Shown here: piece after piece, positions 42,152 through 51,101 of the stretch | Position numbering within the stretch: position 1 is the stretch's first letter | How the letters are laid out: every line of letters starts with the position of its first letter | Assembly: GCA_016868355.1 (NCBI GenBank) | Contig: VGHB01000006.1 | Location: 1-64,000 of the forward strand | Length of the DNA: 64,000 nucleotides | Source of the DNA: Betaproteobacteria bacterium | GTDB lineage: Bacteria; Pseudomonadota; Gammaproteobacteria; Burkholderiales; Burkholderiaceae_C | Direction: 5' to 3' | The notes under the pieces: model-generated | Database searches by the model: none | What the model was told of the DNA's origin: nothing | Seen by the model: the letters and a program-made list of their open reading frames with translations, nothing else | Position numbers and translations under genes: made by a program

Positions 42152-43048
42152 ATGTATCCGGCGCCGTTCAATTACAGCAGGGCGGCCACTCTGCAGGATG
42201 CTGTGGCCGCGCTGGAGCGCATTGGTCCCGACGCGAAGGTCATCGCGGGCGGCCAAACGCTGATTCCTTTGCTCAAGCTCCGCCTCGTGCAACCCGTTCA
42301 TCTGGTGGACATTGGTGGAATCGCGCAGCTCAAGGGATTGTGCTTTCAGGGCAATCAGATCGTCATCGGAGCTTTGACGACCCACGCGGCCAGTGCGCGT
42401 TCCACGGTGGCCGACTCATTCCCCATCATCAAAGACTGCGCAATCGGTATTGCGGACGCGCAGGTTCGCAGCATGGGAACGGTGGGCGGATCGCTGGCCG
42501 AGTGCGATCCCAGTTCATGCTGGCCGACCCTTCTTGTCGCTCTGGACGCCAAAGTGACCTGCGTCAGTCCTAGGGGAAGGCGAGAGCAGTTGGTGCGAAC
42601 CCTTCTGAGAGATGCCTACAGCCCTGCTTTACTGGACTTTGAATTGATCGAGTCAGTCCATGTGGAAGCCTCCGCTTTGGCGGGCCATGGCGCCTTTGTT
42701 GCCTTCAAACGGGCCGCTCCTGCCTACCCCACGGCCAGTGCGGCCCTGCAGGTCAGCTATAGCGGCGTGGAAATCGAATCGATTCGACTTTCGCTGGGTT
42801 GTATGGGCTCCACGCCAATCGCCGTTGACGCTGCCACGGTCGCGGTCCGGGGTGAACCCCTTGATGCACGCGCGATTGCCAAGCTTCAACACTGTGCCAA
42901 TGAAGTTGCAGATCCGGTCACCGACAACAAAGGAAGTGCCGACTACAAGCGATCTTTGTTAAAGGGCCTGATCAAGCGGGCTTGCATGATCGTTGAGGCT
43001 CGACGTACCGGAGCATCTGTACCCAAGACCCACACCTACTATGGATGA
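42152..43048 (+). CDS. Molybdenum hydroxylase FAD-binding medium subunit (CoxM/CutM-like)
   Basis: A 298-residue FAD subunit of the xanthine-dehydrogenase family. AKVIAGGQTLIPLLKLRL and VRSMGTVGGSLAECDPSSCWPTLL are the two flavin-binding motifs, slightly changed from AGGQSL and TIGGxxAHxDPxAD. The C-terminal CO-dehydrogenase flavoprotein domain follows. It passes electrons from the Fe-S subunit to an acceptor. It overlaps the small subunit gene by 8 bases. Confidence 0.92.
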   Translation: MYPAPFNYSRAATLQDAVAALERIGPDAKVIAGGQTLIPLLKLRLVQPVHLVDIGGIAQLKGLCFQGNQIVIGALTTHAASARSTVADSFPIIKDCAIGIADAQVRSMGTVGGSLAECDPSSCWPTLLVALDAKVTCVSPRGRREQLVRTLLRDAYSPALLDFELIESVHVEASALAGHGAFVAFKRAAPAYPTASAALQVSYSGVEIESIRLSLGCMGSTPIAVDAATVAVRGEPLDARAIAKLQHCANEVADPVTDNKGSADYKRSLLKGLIKRACMIVEARRTGASVPKTHTYYG

Positions 43049-43517
43049 GATCACCCCCCTGACCATCTCAATTGATCTCAATGGCTCTCCCGTGCAAAGC
43101 ACGGTGCAGCCCCGAATGCTGCTGGTGGAGTGGATTCGCGGCGTTGCCGGCCAAACCGGCACCCATATTGGCTGCGACACCAGCTATTGCGGCGCCTGCA
43201 CGGTTTTGCTCAACGATCAGCCTGTCAAGAGCTGCACGGTATTGGCCGCTCAGGCCGATGGAGCGCGAGTGCGCACAGTTGAAGGCCTTGAGATCGACGG
43301 CCAACCCTGCCGCTTGCAGCAATGCTTTTCCAAGCAGCACGCGCTTCAATGTGGCTATTGCACACCGGGGATGCTCATGGCCGCTACTGCACTCCTCGAA
43401 CAGGGCGGCATGGTTGATGAAGCCTCAGTGCGAAAAGCACTGTCAGGCAATGTATGCCGCTGTACCGGCTACCAAAACATCGTCGCAGCCGTGCTGACCG
43501 CGGCACAAATCAATTGA
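43041..43517 (+). CDS. Molybdenum hydroxylase 2Fe-2S small subunit (CoxS/CutS-like)
   Basis: A 158-residue iron-sulfur protein. The plant-type cluster ligands are in HIGCDTSYCGACTVLLNDQPVKSC, and the second cluster in QCGYCTPGMLMAA and GNVCRCTGYQNIV. All eight expected Cys are present. ATG 43041 overlaps the medium subunit end. It carries electrons from the molybdenum site to FAD. Confidence 0.95.
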   Translation: MDEITPLTISIDLNGSPVQSTVQPRMLLVEWIRGVAGQTGTHIGCDTSYCGACTVLLNDQPVKSCTVLAAQADGARVRTVEGLEIDGQPCRLQQCFSKQHALQCGYCTPGMLMAATALLEQGGMVDEASVRKALSGNVCRCTGYQNIVAAVLTAAQIN

Positions 43518-43527
43518 TCGGAAGGCC

Positions 43528-44100
43528 ATGAAGCTGGACCTTAGTGGCGAATTCGAAGTGCAGGCAAACCCAACGGCTGCCTATGACTTCCTGATGGATC
43601 CGCATCGCATGGCGCCCCTTTTGCCAATGTTCAAAGAGCTCAAAGCGGTAGACAGCTCGGGATTCACCGTGGTGCTTGAAGTCGGTGTTCCTCAGATCCG
43701 GGGTCGGGTAGAAACCGTCGTCAAACGCCTGGACTGCCTTCCCAACAAAAAAGCGCAATTTGACTGCCGTGGACGGCATACGCTTGGCATGGCGGACACC
43801 CTCCTTGGGTTCGAACTTACGCCCTCAGGTAATGGGAGCCGCGTGAGCTGGCAATGTCAGAGCATTGTTCGGGGTACTTTGGCCTCGCTGGCCAATGGCG
43901 TACTTGCGCCACTGGCAAAGAGAAACATAGCCTCGATGATCGAGGTGCTCCAGACCGAACTTGGTCACCCGATTCCTTCCCCGGGCATACCGGCCGGCAT
44001 GGAGCCACCCTATCCTGCACCTACTTTTGGGGCCGTGGCCAATGACGGATTTTTGGACACCCTGCGACTTTGGTTCCGCAAACTCCTTGGAAGGGTCTGA
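43528..44100 (+). CDS. CoxG-like SRPBCC maturation/accessory protein
   Basis: A 190-residue START-fold protein beginning MKLDLSGEFEVQANPTAAYDFLMDPHRMAPLLP, with GVPQIRGRVETVVKRL and ANGVLAPLAKRNIASMIEVLQ, as in CoxG. CoxG helps recruit or mature CO-dehydrogenase-type molybdenum enzymes at the membrane. It lies between the small and large subunit genes, 10 and 2 bases away. The C-terminus is polar with a short basic end (LRLWFRKLLGRV), without the membrane helix of other CoxG proteins. Confidence 0.85.
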   Translation: MKLDLSGEFEVQANPTAAYDFLMDPHRMAPLLPMFKELKAVDSSGFTVVLEVGVPQIRGRVETVVKRLDCLPNKKAQFDCRGRHTLGMADTLLGFELTPSGNGSRVSWQCQSIVRGTLASLANGVLAPLAKRNIASMIEVLQTELGHPIPSPGIPAGMEPPYPAPTFGAVANDGFLDTLRLWFRKLLGRV

Positions 44101-44102
44101 CC

Positions 44103-46514
44103 ATGGCAGTCACTACCCGAAAGGAAGATACGCGACTGATCCGTGGGAAAGGCCGCTTTGTCGATGATGAGCCGGGTGGCCGCGATCTTCACCTCAAGTT
44201 GGTGAGGTCTCCTTACGCGCATGCCCGCATCATTTCGATCGATGTCAGTGAGGCAGCCGCTAAGCCTGGGGTGGTGTGCACACTCACAGGCCAGGAGGTG
44301 GCCGGGCTGAGTCAACGGTTTCCCCAGATGGCGCCTGCGCCTGCCAATCAAATCGTGGATCTTTGCCTGGCGGTTGACAAGGTTCGATTTCAGGGTGAAC
44401 CAGTGGTCGCGATTGCAGCCACATCAGCCGCCATAGCAGCCGACGCAGCTGAGTTGGTTCGAATCGAATACGACCCCCTACCAGCCGTGCAAGATGCGGT
44501 GCAGTCGCTGGATGACCAGATCCTTTTGCATGAGGAAGTCGGCACCAATCAAGTCTTCTCTGATGTCTTCGAGTGGGGCCAAGTTGAGGAGGCTTTCGCG
44601 CAAGCCGATGTGGTGGTTCGGATCGACCAACTGAAGTTTCATCGATTTTCCAGCACACCCTTGGAGGGCTATGCCGCAGTGGTGACCTGGGAGGCAAGCG
44701 GCCGGGTTGACATGCTGTGCAATCTGATCCAACCAGGCGTTGCGATGAAGTTCATTGCCCCGGCGCTCGGTGTCTCGCCTGAGCAGCTGCGAATCCGAAC
44801 ACAAGATATCGGTGGCGGATTTGGCATCAAGCAAAACCTCTATCCCTACCTCGTCACCGCTGCCCTGATCAGCCGAAAGGCTGGCAACCGGCCGGTGCGT
44901 TGGATCGAGAGCCGTACCGAGCACCTGCAGGCCAGCGCTCATGGCAATGAGCGCACATTCCTCGATACCGAGGTGGCCCTGAAAAGTGATGGCGAGGTGC
45001 TCGCCGTACGATCCCGGCACGTCGACGACTGCGGGGCCTACCCTCGGTATGAGCCCCTGGGCTGCGTGATCTGGTCCCAGGTCGCGCCTGCGGCGTACAA
45101 GCTGCAAAACATCCGTATCGAGATGCAGCAGGCGGTCACCAACAAGTGCCCGGTCGGCCCCAACCGAGGATTCTCGCGGATGCAGCATGTCTGGTTCTTC
45201 GAGCGCTTGATCGACATCTGTGGTCGGGAGTTGGGTATTCCAGCCGACCTCATGCGCCAGCGGAACTACGTCCCCTACTTTCCTTGGACCACGCCCAATG
45301 GATGCGTGTACGACTCGGGCGACTATTTCAAGATGCTCGAAATGGCCAAGGACATGATCGGTTGGGATCACTGGCAGGCTCGCCTAGCCGCCATGAGGGA
45401 CGAGAGGCGCTTGGTCGGCATTGGGATCGGGACAACGCTGGACTCGGGCACAAACAACTTCGGGCAAAGCCGGATCATCAATCCGAACTCGCCGTTCACC
45501 GGGAACTCGGAAGCGGCCAACGCACGCGTCGGTGTCGATGGCCGAATCACAATAGCGGTCGGATCGGTGCCTCAGGGCCAGGGACATGAGACGGTAGCTG
45601 CTCAAGTCGTGGCGGAAGATCTCGGAATTTCACCGGACTGGATCTTGGTTCAACCGGGTTTTGATACCGACCGAAACACGCACACCTCTCATTCGGGCAC
45701 TTACGCCAGTCAGTTTGCGGTCACAAGCCTGGGAGCAATCCACGGTGCCACCCAGAGTTTGAAGAAGGAATTGCTTCGTTTGGCTTCGGCCGAGCTGAAT
45801 CTTCCCGAGGTGAATCTCCACTTTGGCATGTGTGGAGGTTCACCTGCAGTGATGAGCCGTGACAGTCAGAGTTTCAAAACCTTCGCGGATCTGGCTGCAC
45901 GGGTGAATACGCAAACGGCAGGGCTTTCGCCTCATCTGGCCGACATCACACTCAATGTCCGCCATGTCTACCGTGCACCTTTTGAGCTGCCAGACACGGC
46001 TCGAAAGTTCGGCAACTTGACACTGACTTATGCCTCGCAACTGCACATCGCAGTGATTGAAATTGATCAGGACACGCACAACCTCTCCGTACTTGACTAC
46101 GCCATCGTCGACGACTGCGGAAAGGTGGTGAACCACACCATCGTAGAGGGTCAGGTCCATGGTGCGGCAGCGCACGGTCTGGGCGCTGTTCTGATGGAAC
46201 ACCTTCGGTACGACGAGTACGGCAACTTGGCCACTTCAACGTTCAGCGACTACTGTCCGATCACATCGATGAACATGCCGGCCTTGAAGTACCAAAACCT
46301 GCAGTCACCGTCACCATTCACATTCAATGGTGCCAAGGGAATGGGTGAAGGGGGCGGCGGGCCACTGCACGCTTTGGCTGCCGCCGTTCAAGATGCAGTG
46401 TGGGCCAATGGTGCGGTTGTTTCCCATTCGCACCTGCCCCCCGAAAGCCTGTTTGAACTTTCGAGAACCGATGACCGATCGTCTCGGGTGAACGTGGAGC
46501 GCCGAAATGGCTGA
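44103..46514 (+). CDS. Molybdenum hydroxylase large (Mo-binding) subunit, CoxL/XdhB-like
   Basis: An 803-residue large subunit. It begins KEDTRLIRGKGRFVDD and shows the Moco-binding QDIGGGFGIKQNLYPY, VGPNRGFSRMQHVWFFERLID, GSVPQGQGHETVAAQVVAEDLG, and near the end FNGAKGMGEGGGGPLHALAAA with the base Glu. The active-site loop reads GPNRGFSRM and lacks the VAYRCSFR of true CO dehydrogenase. It therefore probably hydroxylates an N-heterocycle or aldehyde. ATG 44103 is 2 bases after coxG. Its end overlaps the permease start. Confidence 0.93.
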   Translation: MAVTTRKEDTRLIRGKGRFVDDEPGGRDLHLKLVRSPYAHARIISIDVSEAAAKPGVVCTLTGQEVAGLSQRFPQMAPAPANQIVDLCLAVDKVRFQGEPVVAIAATSAAIAADAAELVRIEYDPLPAVQDAVQSLDDQILLHEEVGTNQVFSDVFEWGQVEEAFAQADVVVRIDQLKFHRFSSTPLEGYAAVVTWEASGRVDMLCNLIQPGVAMKFIAPALGVSPEQLRIRTQDIGGGFGIKQNLYPYLVTAALISRKAGNRPVRWIESRTEHLQASAHGNERTFLDTEVALKSDGEVLAVRSRHVDDCGAYPRYEPLGCVIWSQVAPAAYKLQNIRIEMQQAVTNKCPVGPNRGFSRMQHVWFFERLIDICGRELGIPADLMRQRNYVPYFPWTTPNGCVYDSGDYFKMLEMAKDMIGWDHWQARLAAMRDERRLVGIGIGTTLDSGTNNFGQSRIINPNSPFTGNSEAANARVGVDGRITIAVGSVPQGQGHETVAAQVVAEDLGISPDWILVQPGFDTDRNTHTSHSGTYASQFAVTSLGAIHGATQSLKKELLRLASAELNLPEVNLHFGMCGGSPAVMSRDSQSFKTFADLAARVNTQTAGLSPHLADITLNVRHVYRAPFELPDTARKFGNLTLTYASQLHIAVIEIDQDTHNLSVLDYAIVDDCGKVVNHTIVEGQVHGAAAHGLGAVLMEHLRYDEYGNLATSTFSDYCPITSMNMPALKYQNLQSPSPFTFNGAKGMGEGGGGPLHALAAAVQDAVWANGAVVSHSHLPPESLFELSRTDDRSSRVNVERRNG

Positions 46515-47475
46515 GCAGACGAGACAACGATTTCCGATCAGCCTGCCCCGGGGTGTCAACTGGGGTGAGTGGATCGTGCCGTTGGTATTCGTGGTGATCG
46601 CACTGGTGTTCACCATCATGGATCCACGATTCATGTCGGCCACAAACATCGGGAATGTACTTAATCAGGTATCTATTCTGGCCGTCGTGACGATCGGCGC
46701 CACCGTGGTGATCTTGGCAGGAGGCTTTGATCTATCTGCTGGTGCCGTCGTAGCACTGGCGGGCGTTTGCGCTGCCTTGGTCGTGGAATCCACCGGCAAT
46801 GTCGGCTTGGGCCTGACGGCGGGCATTGGAGTTGGCGTACTGGTCGGGATCCTCAACGGCGCAGCGATTGGGTACTTGAAGATTTCCCCACTAATCGTGA
46901 CGCTCGGGGCACTAAATGCTGGTCGCGGCTTAGCGCTCGTTGCCGCTGATGGTGCGGCCGTCTACAGCTTTCCATCATGGTTCTCGGAAATTGGAACCCT
47001 GCGATTTCTCGGGCTGCCAGTACTCACATGGTTTGCATTCGCTCTCTTCTTGGTTATCGCCGGAGTACTGAGGCATACAACTCTTGGGCTCGATATCTAT
47101 GCAGTTGGAGGTAACCCGCGAGCAGCTCGACTAAGCGGCGTTGATGTAGCCAGGACACGACTGATCGCATTCACCATCTCAGGGGCATTAGCGGGGATCG
47201 CCGGAATGATGCTGTGTGCTCGGACCGGTGGCGGCGAGCCCACAGCGGGATATCTGTACGAGTTAGAGGCTATCGCAGCCGTCGTCCTTGGGGGAGCAGC
47301 TTTGGCCGGCGGCGAGGGAAAGCTGTGGCGTTCCATGCTGGGAATTCTGCTGCTGACCATCATCGGCAATGGCCTCAACATCGTCGGGGTTCACGCTCAC
47401 TGGAAAGGCGTGTTCATCGGCGTGATCCTGGTCGTAGCAGCGGCAATCGATGCCGCACGTCGTCGACATGACTGA
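46507..47475 (+). CDS. Ribose-type ABC transporter permease (RbsC-like)
   Basis: A 322-residue membrane protein with about ten helices: NVLNQVSILAVVTIGATVVILAGGFDLSAGAVVALAG is the RbsC hallmark, followed by GIL(N)GAAIGYLKISPLIVTLG and a late GGAALAGGEGKLWRSMLG. A single permease with the following binding protein and double ATPase makes a complete importer of the carbohydrate-uptake-2 class, which also takes purine-like and other organic compounds. It overlaps the molybdenum subunit gene by 8 bases. Confidence 0.92.
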   Translation: MAEQTRQRFPISLPRGVNWGEWIVPLVFVVIALVFTIMDPRFMSATNIGNVLNQVSILAVVTIGATVVILAGGFDLSAGAVVALAGVCAALVVESTGNVGLGLTAGIGVGVLVGILNGAAIGYLKISPLIVTLGALNAGRGLALVAADGAAVYSFPSWFSEIGTLRFLGLPVLTWFAFALFLVIAGVLRHTTLGLDIYAVGGNPRAARLSGVDVARTRLIAFTISGALAGIAGMMLCARTGGGEPTAGYLYELEAIAAVVLGGAALAGGEGKLWRSMLGILLLTIIGNGLNIVGVHAHWKGVFIGVILVVAAAIDAARRRHD

Positions 47476-47501
47476 AATCTTTCACTAAAGGAGTGTTAAC
47501 C

Positions 47502-48470
47502 ATGAACGATCGTCGCCAGTTCGTAGTCTCTACAGCGGCTCTGTTGGCTCTGGCCGGAGCCACAGGGAATGTTCAAGCACAGCGCAAGCTGAGGATCGGC
47601 ATCTCGATGCCTGAAGCGCAAAACTCATTCTTCAATGCCTTGGGTAAAGCGCTTGTCGACAACATTCGAGAGTCCGGTGCCGATGCAGTTCTGCTAGCAG
47701 CCAACGGCGACGCCAATGAACAGATCAACAACATCAATGATCTCGTCGCACAAAAAGTGGACGCCTTGATCGTAAATCCGCTCAACACAGAAGGCCCTGC
47801 GCCGGGCGTCAAGCGCGCGTTTGAAGCGGGAATTCCAATCTTCATGGTTGCGCGCACACTAGACCCAAAGTACTCGAGTTGGTGGAAGACCTTCATTGGT
47901 ATCGACTTTGTTCAGATCGGTACGGCGAAAGGTCGCTGGGTAATCGAGAACACTAAACCTGGGAAGGTGGGCATGCTGCTCGCCACATCGGGTGCAATCT
48001 CGATGATGGAGCAAGAACGAAGTTTCCGCGCCGTGGTTGAGCCTGCGGGCTATAAGGTGGTGTTCGCACAGCATTCGCCGCAAACTCGTGAGAGAGGCCT
48101 CAAGCTAAGCGAGGATGCACTGGTCGCCAACCCAGACATCTCGATCATGTACGCCGGCAGCGACGATCTAGGACTTGGTGCGGCGCAGGCAGCAAAGGCT
48201 GCTGGTCGAGAGGGGAAAGTTGCCATTCTTGGGCTTAACGGGACCCCGCCAGCCCTGGCGGCTGTGCACAACGGCGAGATGGCTATGACGGTATTGTTGG
48301 ATGCTGCAACCTGGGGTAAGACCGTTACCGGAACTGTGATGGACTTCCTCCGCGCCAAGAAGGAGCCGGCGAGGTTTATCCCCCTGGACTTTGTAATCGT
48401 GACGCAGAAGAACGCGTACGACTACATACCAGTTGCATTGCGCGAAAGGCTCGGAGTCAAGCCTCGATGA
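47502..48470 (+). CDS. Periplasmic substrate-binding protein (RbsB-like)
   Basis: A 322-residue type I periplasmic-binding protein. Signal peptide MNDRRQFVVSTAALLALAGAT ends near VQA. The core KLRIGISMPEAQNSFFNALGKAL, INDLVAQKVDALIVNPLNTEG and IMYAGSDDLGLGAAQAAKAAG match the RbsB family, though with Ser-Asp-Asp where sugars are usually contacted by Asn/Asp-Asp. AAAGGAG before ATG 47502 sets the start. It determines importer specificity. Confidence 0.92.
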   Translation: MNDRRQFVVSTAALLALAGATGNVQAQRKLRIGISMPEAQNSFFNALGKALVDNIRESGADAVLLAANGDANEQINNINDLVAQKVDALIVNPLNTEGPAPGVKRAFEAGIPIFMVARTLDPKYSSWWKTFIGIDFVQIGTAKGRWVIENTKPGKVGMLLATSGAISMMEQERSFRAVVEPAGYKVVFAQHSPQTRERGLKLSEDALVANPDISIMYAGSDDLGLGAAQAAKAAGREGKVAILGLNGTPPALAAVHNGEMAMTVLLDAATWGKTVTGTVMDFLRAKKEPARFIPLDFVIVTQKNAYDYIPVALRERLGVKPR

Positions 48471-50023
48471 ATACACAAGCGCGCTTGCATGCGCGCTGCA
48501 TTAGCGTTCGGTACGGAAACTTCCACGCGCTACATCAGGTCAGCGTGGAGTTTCGTGCTGGTGAGGTGCATGCGGTGGTTGGGCAGAACGGGGCAGGGAA
48601 AAGTACGCTAATGCGCGTGCTTGCCGGCGAAGAGAGGCCCCTTGAGGGCGAACTTGCCCTCGATGGCCGGGTTATGCCCCTGCGCTCGCCCATGCACGCA
48701 CGCGAGTGCGGCATCAGTATCGTCCATCAGCACTTCGAGCTGGCTCAGGCCATGACCGTTGCCCAGAACATGTCACTGGGTCAAGTGCCGACACGCGGCC
48801 GATGGCTTGTGGACCATGAGGCCATGAAACGCCGTGCTCGCGAACGATTGGCGCCATTTGGACTTTCTGATCAAGTAGATACGTTGGTGCGCGACCTGCC
48901 AATGGCAGAGCGACAGCTCGTCGAGATCTCAAGAGCACTTGGCGAGCAGGCGCAAGTGCTGATTCTGGATGAGCCCACCGCTGCGCTAAGCCATGAAGAA
49001 GCTGAGCGGCTCTTTGAAACGGTGAAAACCATCAGAAAGAGCGGTGGCTGCGTGATCCTCATCGCGCACAACCTCGACGAGGTGCTCGATATCGCCGATC
49101 GAATCACCGTACTTCGCAGTGGCAAGCTTGTCGCGACTGTTGATCGGCATGAGGTGGATCGGTCGCAGCTGGTACGCCTGATGATTGGCCGCGAACTCGA
49201 TGGCAACTTCCCAAGCCGCGGTAATGCGTATGGATCCACTACAGCAACTTTGGCTGTAGGGGGGGTGGTTAAACGCGCCGACGGTGAGTACGTTGATCTG
49301 TCGCTGCGACCCTCTGAGATCCTCGGCGTTCCTACTTATGTGGGCTCGGCAGTGGAGGAGATCATCGATGTGATCAACGGAGAAAGACTGCCCGATGGTG
49401 CCAAGGTGACCTATCGAGGAGTCAATATCTCCAGCGACGGCTCACGCCAGCGCATCTTGAATGGAATTTGCACCGTTCCAGGCGACGCTCTCAAGGACGG
49501 TGTGATCCCGCAGATGAGCATCGCCGAAAACATCGCCTTGGCCAACCGACGCCGTTTAGGCCGGGCAGGCTGGCTGGACCGAAGCGCGATGAGGCGGCTG
49601 ACACAGGACTTGATACAAGAATTGGACATTCGACCTGCCAATGAAGACTCGCCCGTGGGTCTGCTTTCAGGAGGCAATCGACAAAAGGTGGTCATCGCAA
49701 AGTGGATGGCCAGCAGCGCAAAAGTCTTGCTGATGGATGATCCAACGAAGGCCGTCGATGTGGCAGCAAAGGCGGACATTTACCGCCTCACGCGTCGTGT
49801 GGCCTCCGATGGGGCTGCGGTCCTGTTCCTGTCGACCGATATGGACGAACTCCTGGGCCTCTGCGATCGCACAGTCCTCCTGCATCAAAGACGCCTTCTG
49901 GGATCAATGGATTACCCCCCGTTCGATAAGGCCGAGTTGATGAAGTTGATCACCGCACGACGGCGTAATCCCCCTCCACCGCATCACACAACCAAGACAC
50001 GCCTGCAAAATCATGATGGGTAA
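48467..50023 (+). CDS. Sugar-type ABC transporter double ATPase (RbsA-like)
   Basis: A 518-residue protein with two ABC domains. Domain 1 has Walker A GQNGAGKSTLMRVLAG, LPMAERQLVEISRAL and Walker B LILDEPTAALS. Domain 2 has LLSGGNRQKVVIAKWMAS and VLLMDDPTKAVDVAAK, but its Walker A is degenerate (VPTYVGSAVEEI) without Lys, more extreme than the usual RbsA second site. Domain 1 therefore probably does the hydrolysis. Its ATG overlaps the binding protein stop (ATGA), and its end overlaps the next gene by 11 bases. Confidence 0.92.
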   Translation: MNTQARLHARCISVRYGNFHALHQVSVEFRAGEVHAVVGQNGAGKSTLMRVLAGEERPLEGELALDGRVMPLRSPMHARECGISIVHQHFELAQAMTVAQNMSLGQVPTRGRWLVDHEAMKRRARERLAPFGLSDQVDTLVRDLPMAERQLVEISRALGEQAQVLILDEPTAALSHEEAERLFETVKTIRKSGGCVILIAHNLDEVLDIADRITVLRSGKLVATVDRHEVDRSQLVRLMIGRELDGNFPSRGNAYGSTTATLAVGGVVKRADGEYVDLSLRPSEILGVPTYVGSAVEEIIDVINGERLPDGAKVTYRGVNISSDGSRQRILNGICTVPGDALKDGVIPQMSIAENIALANRRRLGRAGWLDRSAMRRLTQDLIQELDIRPANEDSPVGLLSGGNRQKVVIAKWMASSAKVLLMDDPTKAVDVAAKADIYRLTRRVASDGAAVLFLSTDMDELLGLCDRTVLLHQRRLLGSMDYPPFDKAELMKLITARRRNPPPPHHTTKTRLQNHDG

Positions 50024-50549
50024 CTCAGACCGGCTTCCCCCGATTCCACAAGAGAAATGGACGCAGGACCAGCGCCGCTACGCGCAGGAGATCATTGCTG
50101 GACCGCGCGGTCAGCTGATTGCACCGTTCATCCCACTGATGCGCAGTGCTGAGTTGATGGGCCACGCCCAGCGGATGGGCGAATATCTCCGATACCGCAG
50201 CGCAATCGGCCATCGACTTTCCGAGTTGGCGATCCTGATCGTGGCTCATCAGTGGAACCAGCAGGTGGAGTGGGCTATTCACGCGCCGATCGCCATGAGA
50301 GCGGGTATTTCCGAAGCCTCGATTGAATCGCTTAAGCAAGGGCGCGAGCCGACAACGCTTCTTGACGATGAGGTTTTGGTCTACCAGTTCTGCCGTGAAC
50401 TTCAAGCGACGCAGCAGATTAGTGATAAGACATGGAACGATGCGGTTGGTCTTTTGGGAGATAAGGGCATCATCGACCTGCTGGGAATCGTCGGCTACTA
50501 CACCTTCTTGGCCATGGTCATGAATGCAGCTCGAACCCCGTTTCCCTGA
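50013..50549 (+). CDS. Carboxymuconolactone decarboxylase-family protein, last gene of unit 4
   Basis: A 178-residue helical protein. RSAIGHRLSELAILIVAHQWNQQVEWAIHAPIAMRAGIS is the CMD core with the catalytic-type Glu-His pattern (QVEWAIH), and there is no CxxC, so it is unlike AhpD peroxidases. Members act in ring-cleavage pathways or as unknown hydrolases or decarboxylases. Overlapping translation with the ABC ATPase shows it belongs to the operon. After it, 50550-50702 holds no gene. Confidence 0.83.
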   Translation: MMGNSDRLPPIPQEKWTQDQRRYAQEIIAGPRGQLIAPFIPLMRSAELMGHAQRMGEYLRYRSAIGHRLSELAILIVAHQWNQQVEWAIHAPIAMRAGISEASIESLKQGREPTTLLDDEVLVYQFCRELQATQQISDKTWNDAVGLLGDKGIIDLLGIVGYYTFLAMVMNAARTPFP

Positions 50550-50702
50550 CCGGGTAGTTCTATTTGCGCCTTTCGGCGCGGGCGATGAGCTCAGCTCGCT
50601 CAACCGGCGGGCAGCCAAGAACCGTTCCGAGATGCACGGCTTACCGCTTACTTCTGCGGCGTCTTGACCGCCTCGTCCATCCGCTGCCGTCATGTCACCT
50701 TG

Positions 50703-51101
50703 TCACTTGGAAATACGGTTTATTTTCTCTGCAGTTCGATACGCCCCCAGCCCCAGCATCCCGAACAGCAGCGGCAACATCGTCCCCAGATCCATCTGCG
50801 GGAACTTCACCGGATGCCCTGCGAGCGTCGCGATCCACTGCCCCAACGGCCCGACGACTAACTGCAGCGCAAAGCCAGCGCCACAGACCCAGCCAATGAA
50901 CGGCCGCCAGCCGGAGGTAAACGGATTGGGATTGGCCGCTTCAGCCTTGTTGATCTCCAACTGACCGGCGATCTGGATCAGTTCACCGGATTGCTGCAGC
51001 TTGATGAGCTCCAGCTTGGCTTGCGCTGCCTGCACTGGATCGGGCCACAACCGATCGATGACCTTGCCGCTCATGTCGAGCAAGGTGGTCACGGGATCCA
51101 C
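50703..51101 (-). CDS. Phage 3TM-type holin (prophage remnant)
   Basis: A 132-residue protein: VTTLLDMSGKVIDRLWPDP, QAKLELIKLQQSGELIQIAGQLEINKAEAANPNPFTSGWRPFIGWVCG, a helix ALQLVVGPLGQWIATLAG and a final MLPLLFGMLGLGAYRTAEK. This closely matches phage and gene-transfer-agent 3TM holins that make lysis holes. AGGAGGT at 51112-51118 points to GTG 51101 as start. No endolysin, capsid or tail gene is adjacent, so it is a leftover of a prophage at the right end of the island. Confidence 0.85.
   Translation of the reverse strand: MDPVTTLLDMSGKVIDRLWPDPVQAAQAKLELIKLQQSGELIQIAGQLEINKAEAANPNPFTSGWRPFIGWVCGAGFALQLVVGPLGQWIATLAGHPVKFPQMDLGTMLPLLFGMLGLGAYRTAEKINRISK

Noticed and set aside
42152-46514. 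True aerobic CO dehydrogenase (coxMSL)
   Set aside because: The large subunit lacks the VAYRCSFR active-site loop, and the neighbours are organic-compound hydrolases and importers.
50566-50579. GCGCC-TTTC-GGCGC hairpin after the unit 4 operon
   Set aside because: Five-base stem and no T-run follow; too weak to call a terminator.
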